64,000 nucleotides of DNA from assembly GCA_934757845.1 (NCBI GenBank), contig CAKVLQ010000001.1:1-64000 (forward strand), given 5' to 3'. Shown piece after piece: positions 7,379-14,754 of this stretch. Under the pieces are notes generated by a model that had not been told where the DNA came from, did no database searches, and worked only from the letters and a program-made list of their open reading frames with translations. The stretch comes from an uncultured Clostridia bacterium. Lineage in GTDB: Bacteria; Bacillota; Clostridia; Christensenellales; UBA1242. Each line of letters begins with the position of its first letter. The first letter of the stretch is position 1. The translations under genes and the position numbers were made by a program.

Positions 7379-7855
7379 TTAATCTCGTGTGGTTTTTAAA
7401 ACAAAATTATCATTTTGCAAAGTGTCAACAATAAAATTTGGTTTAAAATCAATATTTTTTAGTTCTTCAAGAGTGCACCATTTAAAATCAAGATGCTGAA
7501 TTATTTCTTTGTCGAGTTCATCACGGGAATAATCTTCAAAAATAATGTCATTTTCATTTTTTGCTTCAACAATATAATAAAAGCCAAGTTCATGAAAAGG
7601 CAAATTATTTTCAGTTTTAAAAAAGTTTTGATTAATAGCAATAAGTTTTTTAATTTTAACTTCAAAATTAAGTTCTTCTCTCATTTCTCTTAACACAGCA
7701 CAGTCTGTGTCTTCGTCAAGTTCAACATGACCACCTGGCAAACAATAAAATTTGTTATTGTTTATTTTAACAATCAAATATTTGTTTTGATGTTTTAAAA
7801 TTCCGCAAACCCTAAACTTAAACTTGCCTTCATTTGAATCAATTTTTATATCCAT
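7379..7855 (-). CDS. NUDIX hydrolase
   Basis: 158 residues from the ATG at 7853-7855, which has AAAGGAG 7 bases upstream. The frame stays open further upstream, but that extension would run through the tRNA-Gln gene. The Nudix box is at 42-64: Gly42, Glu48, then R56-E57-M-R59-E60-E61. The usual Gly near the end is Asn63. Preceding strands YLIVKINNNKFYCLPGGH fit the fold. Such enzymes cleave a nucleoside diphosphate linked to another group; the substrate cannot be told from sequence. It sits between tRNA-Gln and ychF, 10 bases before the latter. Confidence 0.88.
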   Translation of the reverse strand: MDIKIDSNEGKFKFRVCGILKHQNKYLIVKINNNKFYCLPGGHVELDEDTDCAVLREMREELNFEVKIKKLIAINQNFFKTENNLPFHELGFYYIVEAKNENDIIFEDYSRDELDKEIIQHLDFKWCTLEELKNIDFKPNFIVDTLQNDNFVLKTTRD

Positions 7856-7883
7856 ATTTTCTCCTTTGTTAATTTTTTTTGAT

Positions 7884-7959
7884 TGGTTGGAGTGGTAGGA
7901 CTTGAACCCACGAAATGTCGGAATCAGAATCCGATGCCTTACCGCTTGGCTACACTCCA
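7884..7959 (-). tRNA. tRNA-Gln, anticodon CUG, CCA encoded
   Basis: Read on the minus strand, the acceptor stem is TGGAGTG/CACTCCA, with a TA at positions 8-9 and a D-arm GCC-AAGCGGTAA-GGC. The anticodon arm is TCGGA-TTCTGAT-TCCGA with anticodon CTG, and the T-arm is GTGGG-TTCAAGT-CCTAC with one G-T pair. The discriminator is A and CCA is encoded. U1-A72 and the D-arm are typical of bacterial tRNA-Gln. CUG reads CAG codons; a UUG isoacceptor must exist elsewhere to read CAA, the common Gln codon here. The NUDIX gene starts 28 bases downstream on the same strand. Confidence 0.95.
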
Positions 7960-8006
7960 AAGTTAAGTTTTTTAATTTAAGAAATCTTTTGTTTTAATGC
8001 TTTTAT

Positions 8007-8035
8007 ATTTTAAACTTAAAAAATAATTTTGTCAA
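8007..8035 (-). promoter_or_regulatory. Promoter of the tRNA-Gln unit
   Basis: On the minus strand TTGACA (8030-8035), 17-base spacer, TAAAAT (8007-8012). Transcription would start about 40 bases before the mature tRNA. Confidence 0.75.
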
Positions 8036-8056
8036 TAAAAAACTTGCGTTAAAAAT

Positions 8057-8085
8057 TTGCAAAAAATTATTTTGTAATATATAAT
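8057..8085 (+). promoter_or_regulatory. Promoter of the marR-like gene
   Basis: TTGCAA (8057-8062), 17-base spacer, perfect TATAAT (8080-8085). Its -10 ends 6 bases before the ATG, so the predicted transcript begins at or near the start codon. Confidence 0.7.
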
Positions 8086-8091
8086 TTATGT

Positions 8092-8505
8092 ATGGAAATA
8101 AACGCCACAAATTTATTAATACTTTCTTCAAAAATTTCAAGCAAATTAGAAGGCTTTGATGCTATTTTTTTGAACAAAAAAATGAACTTAACTATAAAAG
8201 ATAAGTTCCTTATTTTTTTGCTAGACGGTGAAAAATCTCCAAGTGAACTTATTGAACTTTTGGGCGTTGCAAAAACTAATCTTGCATTAATTTCAAGTGA
8301 ACTTTTGATAAACAAATTAATTCAAAAGCAAAAGGATAATCTTGACAAAAGATTAATAAATTATTCTTTAACACCTTTTGGAAAACAAAAGGCAGATGAA
8401 ATTATGAAAAATATAAATGCTAATATTCAAAACAGTATGGAGTATAAAAACAAAAACGAAGAAATTAATAATTTGGCTAAAGAACTTTTGTTATTGCTTT
8501 CTTAA
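8092..8505 (+). CDS. MarR-type winged-helix transcriptional regulator
   Basis: 137 residues. The middle is a winged helix: KDKFLIFLLDGEKSPSELIELLGVAKTNLALISSELLINKLIQK, with the recognition helix near 58-70 and a wing DNLDKRLINYSLTPFG (84-99), the D-x-x-D-x-R...LT-x-x-G signature of MarR proteins. Flanking helices would form the dimer interface. MarR proteins usually repress a neighbouring or their own promoter in response to small ligands; the adjacent targets here are its own promoter and the divergent tRNA-Gln unit. The gene has no Shine-Dalgarno. The -10 is 6 bases from the ATG, so translation from a leaderless message is likely. An ATG at 8088 is out of frame and soon stops. Confidence 0.8.
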   Translation: MEINATNLLILSSKISSKLEGFDAIFLNKKMNLTIKDKFLIFLLDGEKSPSELIELLGVAKTNLALISSELLINKLIQKQKDNLDKRLINYSLTPFGKQKADEIMKNINANIQNSMEYKNKNEEINNLAKELLLLLS

Positions 8506-8533
8506 AAATGAAGGAGTTTCCTTCATTTTTTTT
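8505..8533. terminator. Rho-independent terminator, probably bidirectional
   Basis: 11-bp stem (8505-8515 with 8519-8529), 3-base loop, T-runs on both sides; it overlaps the last base of the marR-like stop codon. It may also end the convergent gene at 8638. Confidence 0.8.
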
Positions 8534-8637
8534 ATTAGAAAAACTTAAAAGATAAATATATTTTAAAAAGATAAAAAAGTTGATAAATAATTTTAAAGGC
8601 AAACATTAAAAAATATTGTTAAATTTATAATTTTTCT

Positions 8638-9993
8638 TTAAAAAATTTTTGTTCTTGCAAAGTGGTCATAAACTTTTTCAAAGTCGATGTTTAATGCCAG
8701 CAATTTTTCTCGAAGAGATTTTCCGTTAATTTTGGTTGAAGAAACAAATGCTTTATTGTTTTTTATAAATGCACCGAATGTGTTATAGTCAACAAAAATT
8801 TTAAAGCCAATTTCTTCAAGTTTGTTATAATAATCGTTGTTTTTGTTGCTTTCAAAAGGTGAAAAATAAATATTTATCATTCCAAAAATAGGAAGAATAT
8901 TATTTTTTATAAACAAAATTTCTTCATCAAAATTTTCAATAGAATAAAAACTTTTGTCAAAATTTCCATAACCAAATTCATAACCAAGTGTTTTTAGTTT
9001 TGAAACAAGTTTTTTTAATGCCACAGCGTCTTGGCTTGCGTTTGGGTTGGTTTTGTTAATGTTATACCCTAGTATTCCATCATTTTTGTCAAAACAAATA
9101 ACGGCTTTTGAGTTGTTTAATGAAAAATCTTGATGATTGTCAATAAAATTTTCTAATATAGGGATAAAATCGGAGCAATAAGAAATTTGATTTTTTTCAA
9201 CTTGTTTGCTGTTATAACAAGCAATATTATCTTTTCCGTCTATAATAAATTTTTCAACAAAACAAGTTTCGTTTTCTGAATAATTTATATTGTTGAAAAT
9301 CAAAATTATAGGTGTTTTGTTTTGCGGAACATACAAATCCTTTTTAAAAACTTTATTGTCTTGAATTTCAACTAAATCAGACATATTAATCAAAACATAA
9401 TCGTTCAAATAAAGTTCGTCAAGCAAGTTTTGAAATTCTTTGCTTGTTAAGTATAGATTATCAAGTGTGTCGCAATTAACATTTTGGGGCGAAAAAGCAA
9501 TTTCGGGGTAGGCGATTAGTTTGTTTAAACTTAAAATTTGTGGAGTTTTATCATAATAAAAAAGCCCGTCTTTAACAAAATATTTTGAATAGTGAGAAAT
9601 AAGTGAATTTATGGTGGTTTTGTCTTTAAAAATTTCACTTTTGCTTTCCAAGAACTCAACAGCACCTTTAAAGTCATTGTTTCCAGCAAGTGAGCGTGCT
9701 TTCAAAATAATAAAACTTCGATAATCGTCCATAAGTTGTTCAATTTCTTTAATTTTGTAAGAAAAAAATTGGGTATTTTCATGGCAGATTAGGTCAAGAT
9801 ATTTATACATTTGCTCAATTTCTTTGTCAATGTTATTGTTTGAATTTTGAAGTTTGATTAAAAGTTTTTCTGCCAAAATTTCTTGATTTAGTGTTGTTTC
9901 AGGCGAAGCAAAAACTGTGCAAATATTTTTTGCACCAAAAAAAGGAAAAATACAAAAAATTAAAGCAATTATTATTGCAAAATATTTTTTCAC
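8638..9993 (-). CDS. Secreted protein with degenerate polysaccharide-deacetylase-like (NodB) domain
   Basis: 451 residues. A signal peptide or anchor occupies about 4-28. A helical, TPR-like region follows (about 38-135, ending IFKDKTTINSLISHYSKYF). The rest reads like a NodB-fold protein: KLIAYPEIAFSP, then LYLTSKEFQNLLDELYLNDYVLINMSDLVE, the usual lead-in to the catalytic strand, then PIILIFNNINYSE. In active enzymes that strand is TFDDG; here both Asp are Asn and the Gly is gone, so metal-dependent deacetylation looks lost. A later FVDYNTFGAF may mark the end of the barrel. It starts with GTG and has no Shine-Dalgarno; an AATAAT hexamer lies 6 bases upstream. The family call is by motif order only. 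Confidence 0.6.
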   Translation of the reverse strand: MKKYFAIIIALIFCIFPFFGAKNICTVFASPETTLNQEILAEKLLIKLQNSNNNIDKEIEQMYKYLDLICHENTQFFSYKIKEIEQLMDDYRSFIILKARSLAGNNDFKGAVEFLESKSEIFKDKTTINSLISHYSKYFVKDGLFYYDKTPQILSLNKLIAYPEIAFSPQNVNCDTLDNLYLTSKEFQNLLDELYLNDYVLINMSDLVEIQDNKVFKKDLYVPQNKTPIILIFNNINYSENETCFVEKFIIDGKDNIACYNSKQVEKNQISYCSDFIPILENFIDNHQDFSLNNSKAVICFDKNDGILGYNINKTNPNASQDAVALKKLVSKLKTLGYEFGYGNFDKSFYSIENFDEEILFIKNNILPIFGMINIYFSPFESNKNNDYYNKLEEIGFKIFVDYNTFGAFIKNNKAFVSSTKINGKSLREKLLALNIDFEKVYDHFARTKIF

Positions 9994-10101
9994 AAAATTA
10001 TTATTTGTTAAAACAAAAATTTAATTTAAAAATAACAAAAAAACTTATTTTTCTATTATTTTTTTTATTTTTTATATATAAATTAATGTTATTTTATTAT
10101 T

Positions 10102-11166
10102 ATGGAAAAAAAGATTAACAAAAAAATTCAAAATGTTATCATAAAAAAAGAAGCACTAAAACTTTTAAATTCTGAACTTGAAAAATATGTTTTGAACAGC
10201 AATGTTTTGGTGGTGGTTGATTTTTTGACATATAAAAATCATAAAGTTGAACTTGAAAATTTAAAATCTTGTGGGCTTAATAATTTGGTTATAAAAGTTT
10301 TGGTTAATAATTTTGATGATGAATTTTTAAAATTGATTGACGAAACTTTTTCGTTTGTGGTTGGAATTGGTGAAAATTGGCTTTTGGAAAAAACTAAAAA
10401 TTTTGCCATAAAAAATAATATTAATTATGGTTTTGTTAATTTATTTTTGCCAAAAACCACTATTTTTTTGAAAAAAACAGTAAATTTTTGCTATTATCCA
10501 CCTTGTTTTGTGCTGATTGAAGAAAAAAAGTTTTCAAAACAAGAGCAATTTTTTATGTTATGTGATTTGTTTAAATATTCTTTTTTAATTGTGGAAAGTA
10601 GCTTTGATTTTGAAAACAAAAATCTTTTTGAGTTTTCAAAAAGATATGAAGAAGCATTAACAAATATTTGTTCAAGCAATTTTAAAAATTTTTGTGAAAA
10701 CAGTTTTGATAGATTTTTAATTGAAAATTTGGTTGGTGTGGGGCTTTTGCTTCAAAAATATGAAATTGAAAAAGGTTTAAGTTCTTTTGAAAATGAATTT
10801 AATAATTTAGCATCAAATTTTGTGCTTGGATATCAATATAAAAATATTTTTTTAAAATTAAATCCTTGCAATCTTTTTTTGGAAAGAATACAAAAATTAA
10901 ATTTAAATTTGTTTGAATATGAAAAAATTGACATTAAGTTTTATCGAATTTTTTTGCTAAATTTTAAAAATAAATTTCTAAAAAATGTAGAATTATTTTT
11001 GGGGCTTTGTTTTGATTTGCTTTCTTTTTTAAAACAAAACTTTTTTGAAGTGTTTTATCAAAATTCGTTAACCTTTGATTTTGAAATTAATAAAATAGAT
11101 TATGATAAAACATTTTTGAAAAAAATGAGTTTTTTTGAAATTTTTAAAGTGGATATTAATATTTAA
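10102..11166 (+). CDS. Unknown protein, possibly degenerate glycerol-1-phosphate-dehydrogenase/Fe-ADH family
   Basis: 354 residues, soluble, no signal peptide. The N-terminal part has a Rossmann-like order: VLVVVDFLTYKNHKVELENL, then LVIKVLVNNFDDEFLKLIDE, then FVVGIGENWLLEKTKNFAIKNN. In the G1P dehydrogenase family the last segment is a GSGTxxDxxKYAA nucleotide site followed by a TAPSxDG strand; here it is followed by YGFVNLFLPKTTIF. A later FMLCDLFKYSFLIVES fits the family's metal-site GDxxxKY stretch and keeps the Asp. The glycine motif is mostly gone, so activity is doubtful. Composition is extremely Phe/Leu/Lys/Asn-rich. There is no clear Shine-Dalgarno. It is divergent from the gene at 8638. 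Confidence refers to the gene, much less to the family. Confidence 0.6.
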   Translation: MEKKINKKIQNVIIKKEALKLLNSELEKYVLNSNVLVVVDFLTYKNHKVELENLKSCGLNNLVIKVLVNNFDDEFLKLIDETFSFVVGIGENWLLEKTKNFAIKNNINYGFVNLFLPKTTIFLKKTVNFCYYPPCFVLIEEKKFSKQEQFFMLCDLFKYSFLIVESSFDFENKNLFEFSKRYEEALTNICSSNFKNFCENSFDRFLIENLVGVGLLLQKYEIEKGLSSFENEFNNLASNFVLGYQYKNIFLKLNPCNLFLERIQKLNLNLFEYEKIDIKFYRIFLLNFKNKFLKNVELFLGLCFDLLSFLKQNFFEVFYQNSLTFDFEINKIDYDKTFLKKMSFFEIFKVDINI

Positions 11167-11202
11167 AGTTTAAAAACAAACAAAAGCGTTAATGCTTTTA
11201 GT

Positions 11203-11688
11203 ATGAAAAAATTTATATTGCTTGTTTTAACATTATTATTTATAGTTCTTACATATAGTTTTAAGCCTGTTTTTGCGGGCGTGGTTAATCTTCATGGATT
11301 GGTTTATAGTAATGCTGAATATTCGGTTTATTGCTTAAATTTGACCGAAAATTTGGCTAATTGCACAATAATAAAAAATGGTAATAGTAATATTATTAAA
11401 ACTAACATTAACAATGCAAAATATGTTAAAAGCAAAGTTTCTATGGTTTTGGGAGAAAGTGTTAGTTTTAAGTCGTTTCAAACAAGTGTTGACAAACTTA
11501 TTAACTATTTTGATTTAAAAGTTGCAAAAAGCGAAAAAGTTGGCAATATTTATTGTGTTTATGGCTTTTGTGAAAACAAAAATTTTGAAAATTTAGTTGA
11601 AATAGAAGGTCAAAAAGTTAACATTCAAATTGCTTTTAATAACAATCGAATTACTATTGGAACTCCAATTATTTTGGGTGATTATTAA
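11203..11688 (+). CDS. Secreted protein, possibly YwmB-like
   Basis: 161 residues. A cleavable signal peptide spans about 1-25 (FILLVLTLLFIVLTYSF...VFAG). The mature part is beta-rich, with NIIKTNINNAKYVKSKVSMV, GESVSFKSFQTSVDKLINYF and a final NIQIAFNNNRITIGTPIILGDY. The GES(V/I)SF element and its place directly before a SpoIIQ-like gene suggest a short relative of YwmB (DUF1779), which neighbours the spoIID-spoIIQ region in Bacillus. The length is well below that of Bacillus YwmB and the match is by eye. It starts 36 bases after the preceding stop without a Shine-Dalgarno; a small hairpin (AAAAGC/GCTTTT, about 11181-11200) precedes the ATG. Confidence 0.6.
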   Translation: MKKFILLVLTLLFIVLTYSFKPVFAGVVNLHGLVYSNAEYSVYCLNLTENLANCTIIKNGNSNIIKTNINNAKYVKSKVSMVLGESVSFKSFQTSVDKLINYFDLKVAKSEKVGNIYCVYGFCENKNFENLVEIEGQKVNIQIAFNNNRITIGTPIILGDY

Positions 11689-11748
11689 AATTTAAAATTT
11701 TGTGTTTAAAATTTTTTAAGTTGTTAATAATTTGCCTAGGAGGGAAAT

Positions 11749-12312
11749 ATGAAAGAAAAATTTATTAGAGGATTAAAAAAATATCGAAGTTACTTATTTT
11801 CTGCTTTGGCAATAGTTTTGGTGGCAACTGTTATCACAATTTCGCTTGCAGTTAGTGGTAAAGACAATTCGGGAAGTGCGGTTGTTAATAATGACCCAAT
11901 TAAATTTGTTTTGCCAGTTGCAAATGCAACAATTTCTATGGGATATGATGCAGAAGAACCGCAATACTATAAAGACCTAAATTGTTGGCAAATTCACAAA
12001 GGCATCGACTTGGTTGCAACTGCTGGCGATGAAGTTTTGGCTTGCTATGACGGAAAAGTTAGCGAAATAACTTCAAATTATCTTGACGGAACAACAATTA
12101 CAATTACTCATGAAAATGGACTTAAAAGCGTATATCAAGGTTTAAGTGCTGACACAAAAGTTAAACTTAACGACACTGTTGTTACTAATCAAGTTTTGGG
12201 GACTGTTGCAAAAACTGATGACGGCGAAGAAGCTCATGTTCATTTTGAACTTATCAAAGACGGTGAAAAAGTTGACCCATTAAATTATATCGAAATTCGT
12301 GGCAAAGATTAA
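11749..12312 (+). CDS. spoIIQ: SpoIIQ-like membrane-anchored M23 (LytM) peptidase-domain protein
   Basis: 187 residues. One N-terminal membrane helix (about 15-35) is followed by a compact LytM domain (about 50-185). The four expected zinc ligands are all present: His83 and Asp87 in HKGID, and His163 and His165 in HVH. SpoIIQ is made in the forespore and joins SpoIIIAH to form the channel linking it to the mother cell. Clostridial SpoIIQ keeps the zinc site, as here, while the B. subtilis one has lost part of it. A generic cell-wall endopeptidase is the alternative; the single anchor, small size and nearby spoIIID favour SpoIIQ. AGGAGGG lies 6 bases before the ATG. Confidence 0.75.
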   Translation: MKEKFIRGLKKYRSYLFSALAIVLVATVITISLAVSGKDNSGSAVVNNDPIKFVLPVANATISMGYDAEEPQYYKDLNCWQIHKGIDLVATAGDEVLACYDGKVSEITSNYLDGTTITITHENGLKSVYQGLSADTKVKLNDTVVTNQVLGTVAKTDDGEEAHVHFELIKDGEKVDPLNYIEIRGKD

Positions 12313-12326
12313 TTGCTTAAATTTGC

Positions 12327-12355
12327 TTTACTTTTGATTTAAAAAGTGATAAAAT
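12327..12355 (+). promoter_or_regulatory. Candidate promoter of acpP
   Basis: TTTACT (12327-12332), 17-base spacer, TAAAAT (12350-12355), in the 72-base gap before acpP; AGGAGG follows at about 12372. Confidence 0.55.
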
Positions 12356-12384
12356 GAACTTGTAAATTAATAGGAGGACACTTT

Positions 12385-12615
12385 ATGACTTTTGAAAAAG
12401 TAAGAGATATAATTTGCAATCAACTTGGAAAAAATGCAGACAAAGTTACGCTTGAATCAACCATTGTTGAAGATTTGGGTGCAGATTCGCTTGATGTTGT
12501 TGAAATGCTTATGGCACTTGAAGAAGAATTTAATATGACACTTCCAGACGAAGCTTGTGCAAATTTAAAAACAGTTGGCGATATTGTAACTTTTATTGAT
12601 TCTCATAAAAAATAA
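12385..12615 (+). CDS. acpP: Acyl carrier protein
   Basis: 76 residues, acidic, four-helix ACP. The phosphopantetheine attachment site is Ser35 in GADSLDVVEM. The flanking FEKVRDIICNQLGK and LEEEFNMTLPDEACANLKTVGDIVTFI match helices I, II-III and IV. It carries growing acyl chains for fatty acid and phospholipid synthesis. Fatty-acid synthesis genes that usually accompany acpP (plsX, fabD, fabF) and rnc are not next to it; it stands between spoIIQ and spoIIID with its own promoter and terminator. AGGAGG is 8 bases before the ATG. Confidence 0.95.
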   Translation: MTFEKVRDIICNQLGKNADKVTLESTIVEDLGADSLDVVEMLMALEEEFNMTLPDEACANLKTVGDIVTFIDSHKK

Positions 12616-12621
12616 AAAAGT

Positions 12622-12642
12622 CCACCGAAAGGTGGTTTTTTT
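12622..12642 (+). terminator. Rho-independent terminator of acpP
   Basis: Stem CCACC/GGTGG (12622-12626, 12631-12635) with a GAAA tetraloop and a T-run, preceded by an A-run. Confidence 0.9.
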
Positions 12643-12744
12643 ATTGTCCTATTTTGGTGGATAATATTCACTTTTTTTATTTAAAAATTTTATAAATTTA
12701 ATTACTATTTCAAACTTAATTTTTTTATAAAACTTTTTATTTTT

Positions 12745-12767
12745 AGCATAGAAATATGCTTTTTTTT
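12745..12767 (+). terminator. Second terminator-like hairpin downstream of acpP
   Basis: Stem AGCATA/TATGCT (12745-12750, 12755-12760), GAAA tetraloop, seven T. It lies about 100 bases beyond the acpP terminator with no reading frame in between, so it is either a backup or the end of a short unannotated transcript. Confidence 0.55.
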
Positions 12768-12882
12768 AATTACAAAAAATTTAAAAGTAATTTTATTGAT
12801 TTTTTATAACAAAAAATAGATAAGTCAAATTTTGTAATAATTTGTCAAAACTGCTCATATTTTATACCACAAGGAGAAAATT

Positions 12883-13134
12883 ATGAGTGAACAAGAAATT
12901 GAGTTTGTGGCAAATTTTATGCTTGACAATAATTTGACAATAAGAAAAGCGGGAAAGATATTTAACATTCCAAAAAGCACTCTTCACTATAACTTAACAA
13001 AAAAACTTGAAAGTTTTAATTATTCGTTGTTTAAATCTCTTCACGAATTTTTGCAAATAAATTTTAATGAAAAACATATAAGGGGTGGGGAATCGACCAA
13101 AAATAAATATTTAAAAATGCACCATAAAAAATAA
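12883..13134 (+). CDS. spoIIID: Sporulation transcriptional regulator SpoIIID
   Basis: 83 residues, the usual length. A helix-turn-helix lies at about 18-40 (TIRKAGKIFNIPKSTLHYNL). The C-terminal basic IRGGESTKNKYLK is the strongly conserved SpoIIID tail that contacts DNA. SpoIIID acts in the mother cell after sigma-E, switching genes on and off before sigma-K. Its presence with a SpoIIQ-like gene suggests that the host descends from, or still is, an endospore former. AAGGAG is 8 bases before the ATG. The upstream TTGTCA and TATACC are only 15 bases apart, so no sigma-A promoter is convincing, and a sigma-E promoter could not be placed securely. Confidence 0.92.
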   Translation: MSEQEIEFVANFMLDNNLTIRKAGKIFNIPKSTLHYNLTKKLESFNYSLFKSLHEFLQINFNEKHIRGGESTKNKYLKMHHKK

Positions 13135-13176
13135 TAGTTTTTGTTGGACTTTTTTAAAAAACCATTAAAAACATAT

Positions 13177-13216
13177 AAAAAACACCAAAAATTGTTTGTT
13201 TTTTTGGTGTTTTTTT
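13177..13216 (+). terminator. Terminator of spoIIID
   Basis: Long A/T-rich stem with a CACC/GGTG core (about 13177-13191 with 13200-13214), 8-base loop and T-run. The 319-base gap between spoIIID and the next gene otherwise holds only very AT-rich sequence and the hairpin at 13396; I see no gene in it. Confidence 0.7.
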
Positions 13217-13395
13217 GATTGTTTAGATAATTTAAGAATAATTAAAATATAAATTGTTAAAGAAAAATTTAATTATATTGAAATATTTAAAATAATTTTA
13301 AAAGAAAAAATTATAAAAAATTTTATTAAATTTAAAATAAACAACTTAAAAAATTTAAAAAGAATATTTAATATAGATTTTATAAAAAAATTAAC

Positions 13396-13445
13396 AAAAT
13401 AAAAGTCGGTCAACATTTATTTTTTAGTCGGTTGACTTTTATTTT
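13396..13445. terminator. Large symmetric hairpin, terminator of the minus-strand gene
   Basis: AAAATAAAAGTC (13396-13407) pairs with GACTTTTATTTT (13434-13445). Inside, GTCAAC and GTTGAC can pair in an alternative register. It lies 8 bases beyond the stop of the minus-strand gene ending at 13454. Confidence 0.65.
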
Positions 13446-13453
13446 TTATTGTT

Positions 13454-14011
13454 TTAAGTGCTTTTAGAGTTTTGAGCATTAAATTGTCTTTCTAAACTAT
13501 CAAGAGATTGATTTAGAAGAAAAATATAATCTCGTTTTAAATTTTTCATATTTTTAAGATAACTTTCAAGCCCGAGTTTCTCAAATTCGGGGATATATTT
13601 AATATTGTTTAAAGCATCGTGAGCCGTGTTTTTTGTTTTGATAAATTTATAATTATTAATGTTTGTTAAAAACAATTTGTTTGCTTTTGGGCTTAACCTA
13701 AAAAACAAATTAAGTTCACCATAATTTGCAACGCTTATAAAAACAAAATCTTCGTTTATTTTTTCAACTTTATATTCGGTGCTGTCTTGGTTACATTTTT
13801 TGAAAAATTCTTTTATTGAGATAAAAGTTTTTGTGTTTATACTATCGTCAACCATTAGTTTGTCTTTTATAATTTTTTTGTTTTTTTCGCTATAAGCTTC
13901 AACAAAATCTTTTCCTGCATCAAGGATATAAACAGGTTCATTAAAACAAGAATTTTTAACAAATTTTGTGTTTATAACAAAGTTTTTTTTAAGTTTTGTG
14001 ATGTTTTTCAT
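13454..14011 (-). CDS. Unknown protein coupled to the ttcA-like gene
   Basis: 185 residues from the ATG at 14009-14011. This start comes one base after the stop of the upstream gene (TAA-T-ATG) and has AAAGGA 11 bases before it; a longer start at 14047 would overlap ttcA. The protein is soluble and Lys/Asn/Phe-rich. It has mixed alpha/beta elements (EPVYILDAGKDFVEAYSEKNK, DFVFISVANYGELNLFFRLSP) and a helical end (LKRDYIFLLNQSLDSLERQF). I recognise no family. The tight junction implies translational coupling, so it may act with the tRNA thiolase. Confidence 0.7.
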   Translation of the reverse strand: MKNITKLKKNFVINTKFVKNSCFNEPVYILDAGKDFVEAYSEKNKKIIKDKLMVDDSINTKTFISIKEFFKKCNQDSTEYKVEKINEDFVFISVANYGELNLFFRLSPKANKLFLTNINNYKFIKTKNTAHDALNNIKYIPEFEKLGLESYLKNMKNLKRDYIFLLNQSLDSLERQFNAQNSKST

Positions 14012-14012
14012 A

Positions 14013-14747
14013 TTAATTTTTATCCTTTTTTGTTGTGTATTTGTCATATAAATTATAACTTTCTGGGCTGATTATTGCCCGAAATGCTCTGTCTGGTGCA
14101 ATGGGAATATCCTTTTTTATTTGTTTTATCAAATTTTTGATATATTCTCTTTGAGTTTTGTGATTTGCTGGGCAACAATTAAAAAATACGGGCATGGTTT
14201 TTGACTCATTGATTGTTTCGTGTTCATCAATAAAAATCATTGGGCGAATAACAGTTATTCCAATGTTTGACAAAAACATTTTTGGTGCAAAAGTGGAAAG
14301 TCTGCCTTCATAAAACAAACTTAAAAAGAATGTTTCAAGCAAATCGTCTTTTGTGTGCCCCAAAGCAACTTTGTTGCAACCAAGTTCTTTTGCTTTTGTG
14401 TTTAACATTCCACGCCTTAATTTTGCACATAATGAGCAAGGATTTTTTTCTTTTCTTTCAGTAAAAACAATGTCATATATTTGGCTTTTAACAACAACAA
14501 ATTCAACACCCAAATTTTTGCAATAATCTTTAACTTTTTTATAATCACTGTTTCCGTTAAAAAGGTCAACAGAAATTGCAACAATATCAAATTTTTGTGG
14601 TGAAAAACGCTTGAAATTTGCAAGCAAAGTTAGCAAAACCAAACTGTCTTTTCCGCCCGAAAGACCAATGGCAATTTTGTCGCCATCTTCAATTAAATTA
14701 TATGTGTCTATGCACTTTCTGAACTTGCTTAAAAGTTTTTGTAACAT
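14013..14747 (-). CDS. ttcA: TtcA-family tRNA 2-thiolation ATPase (PP-loop)
   Basis: 244 residues from the ATG at 14745-14747. The PP-loop SGGKDS is at 30-35; the cysteine pair CSLC is at 104-107 in NPCSLCAKLRRGML, followed by LGHTKDDLLETFFLSLFYEGRLSTF, all typical of TtcA. A further Cys pair is in FFNCCPANHKTQRE near the C-terminus. These enzymes activate a tRNA base with ATP and use an iron-sulfur cluster held by Cys to insert sulfur; TtcA modifies C32. Relatives with other targets exist in Firmicutes, so the exact base is not certain. The start is chosen because a consensus promoter places transcription at this ATG; no Shine-Dalgarno is present, and a TTG at 14765 lies inside the promoter. 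Confidence 0.85.
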   Translation of the reverse strand: MLQKLLSKFRKCIDTYNLIEDGDKIAIGLSGGKDSLVLLTLLANFKRFSPQKFDIVAISVDLFNGNSDYKKVKDYCKNLGVEFVVVKSQIYDIVFTERKEKNPCSLCAKLRRGMLNTKAKELGCNKVALGHTKDDLLETFFLSLFYEGRLSTFAPKMFLSNIGITVIRPMIFIDEHETINESKTMPVFFNCCPANHKTQREYIKNLIKQIKKDIPIAPDRAFRAIISPESYNLYDKYTTKKDKN

Positions 14748-14754
14748 AAGCATT

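Noticed and set aside
7856..7960. N-terminal extension of the NUDIX gene by 35 codons
   Set aside because: It would translate the tRNA-Gln gene; the ATG at 7853-7855 has a good AAAGGAG site.
12800..12880. Sigma-E promoter for spoIIID
   Set aside because: GTCAAATT and CATATTTT elements are present but at a wrong spacing (24 bases), so no promoter is called.
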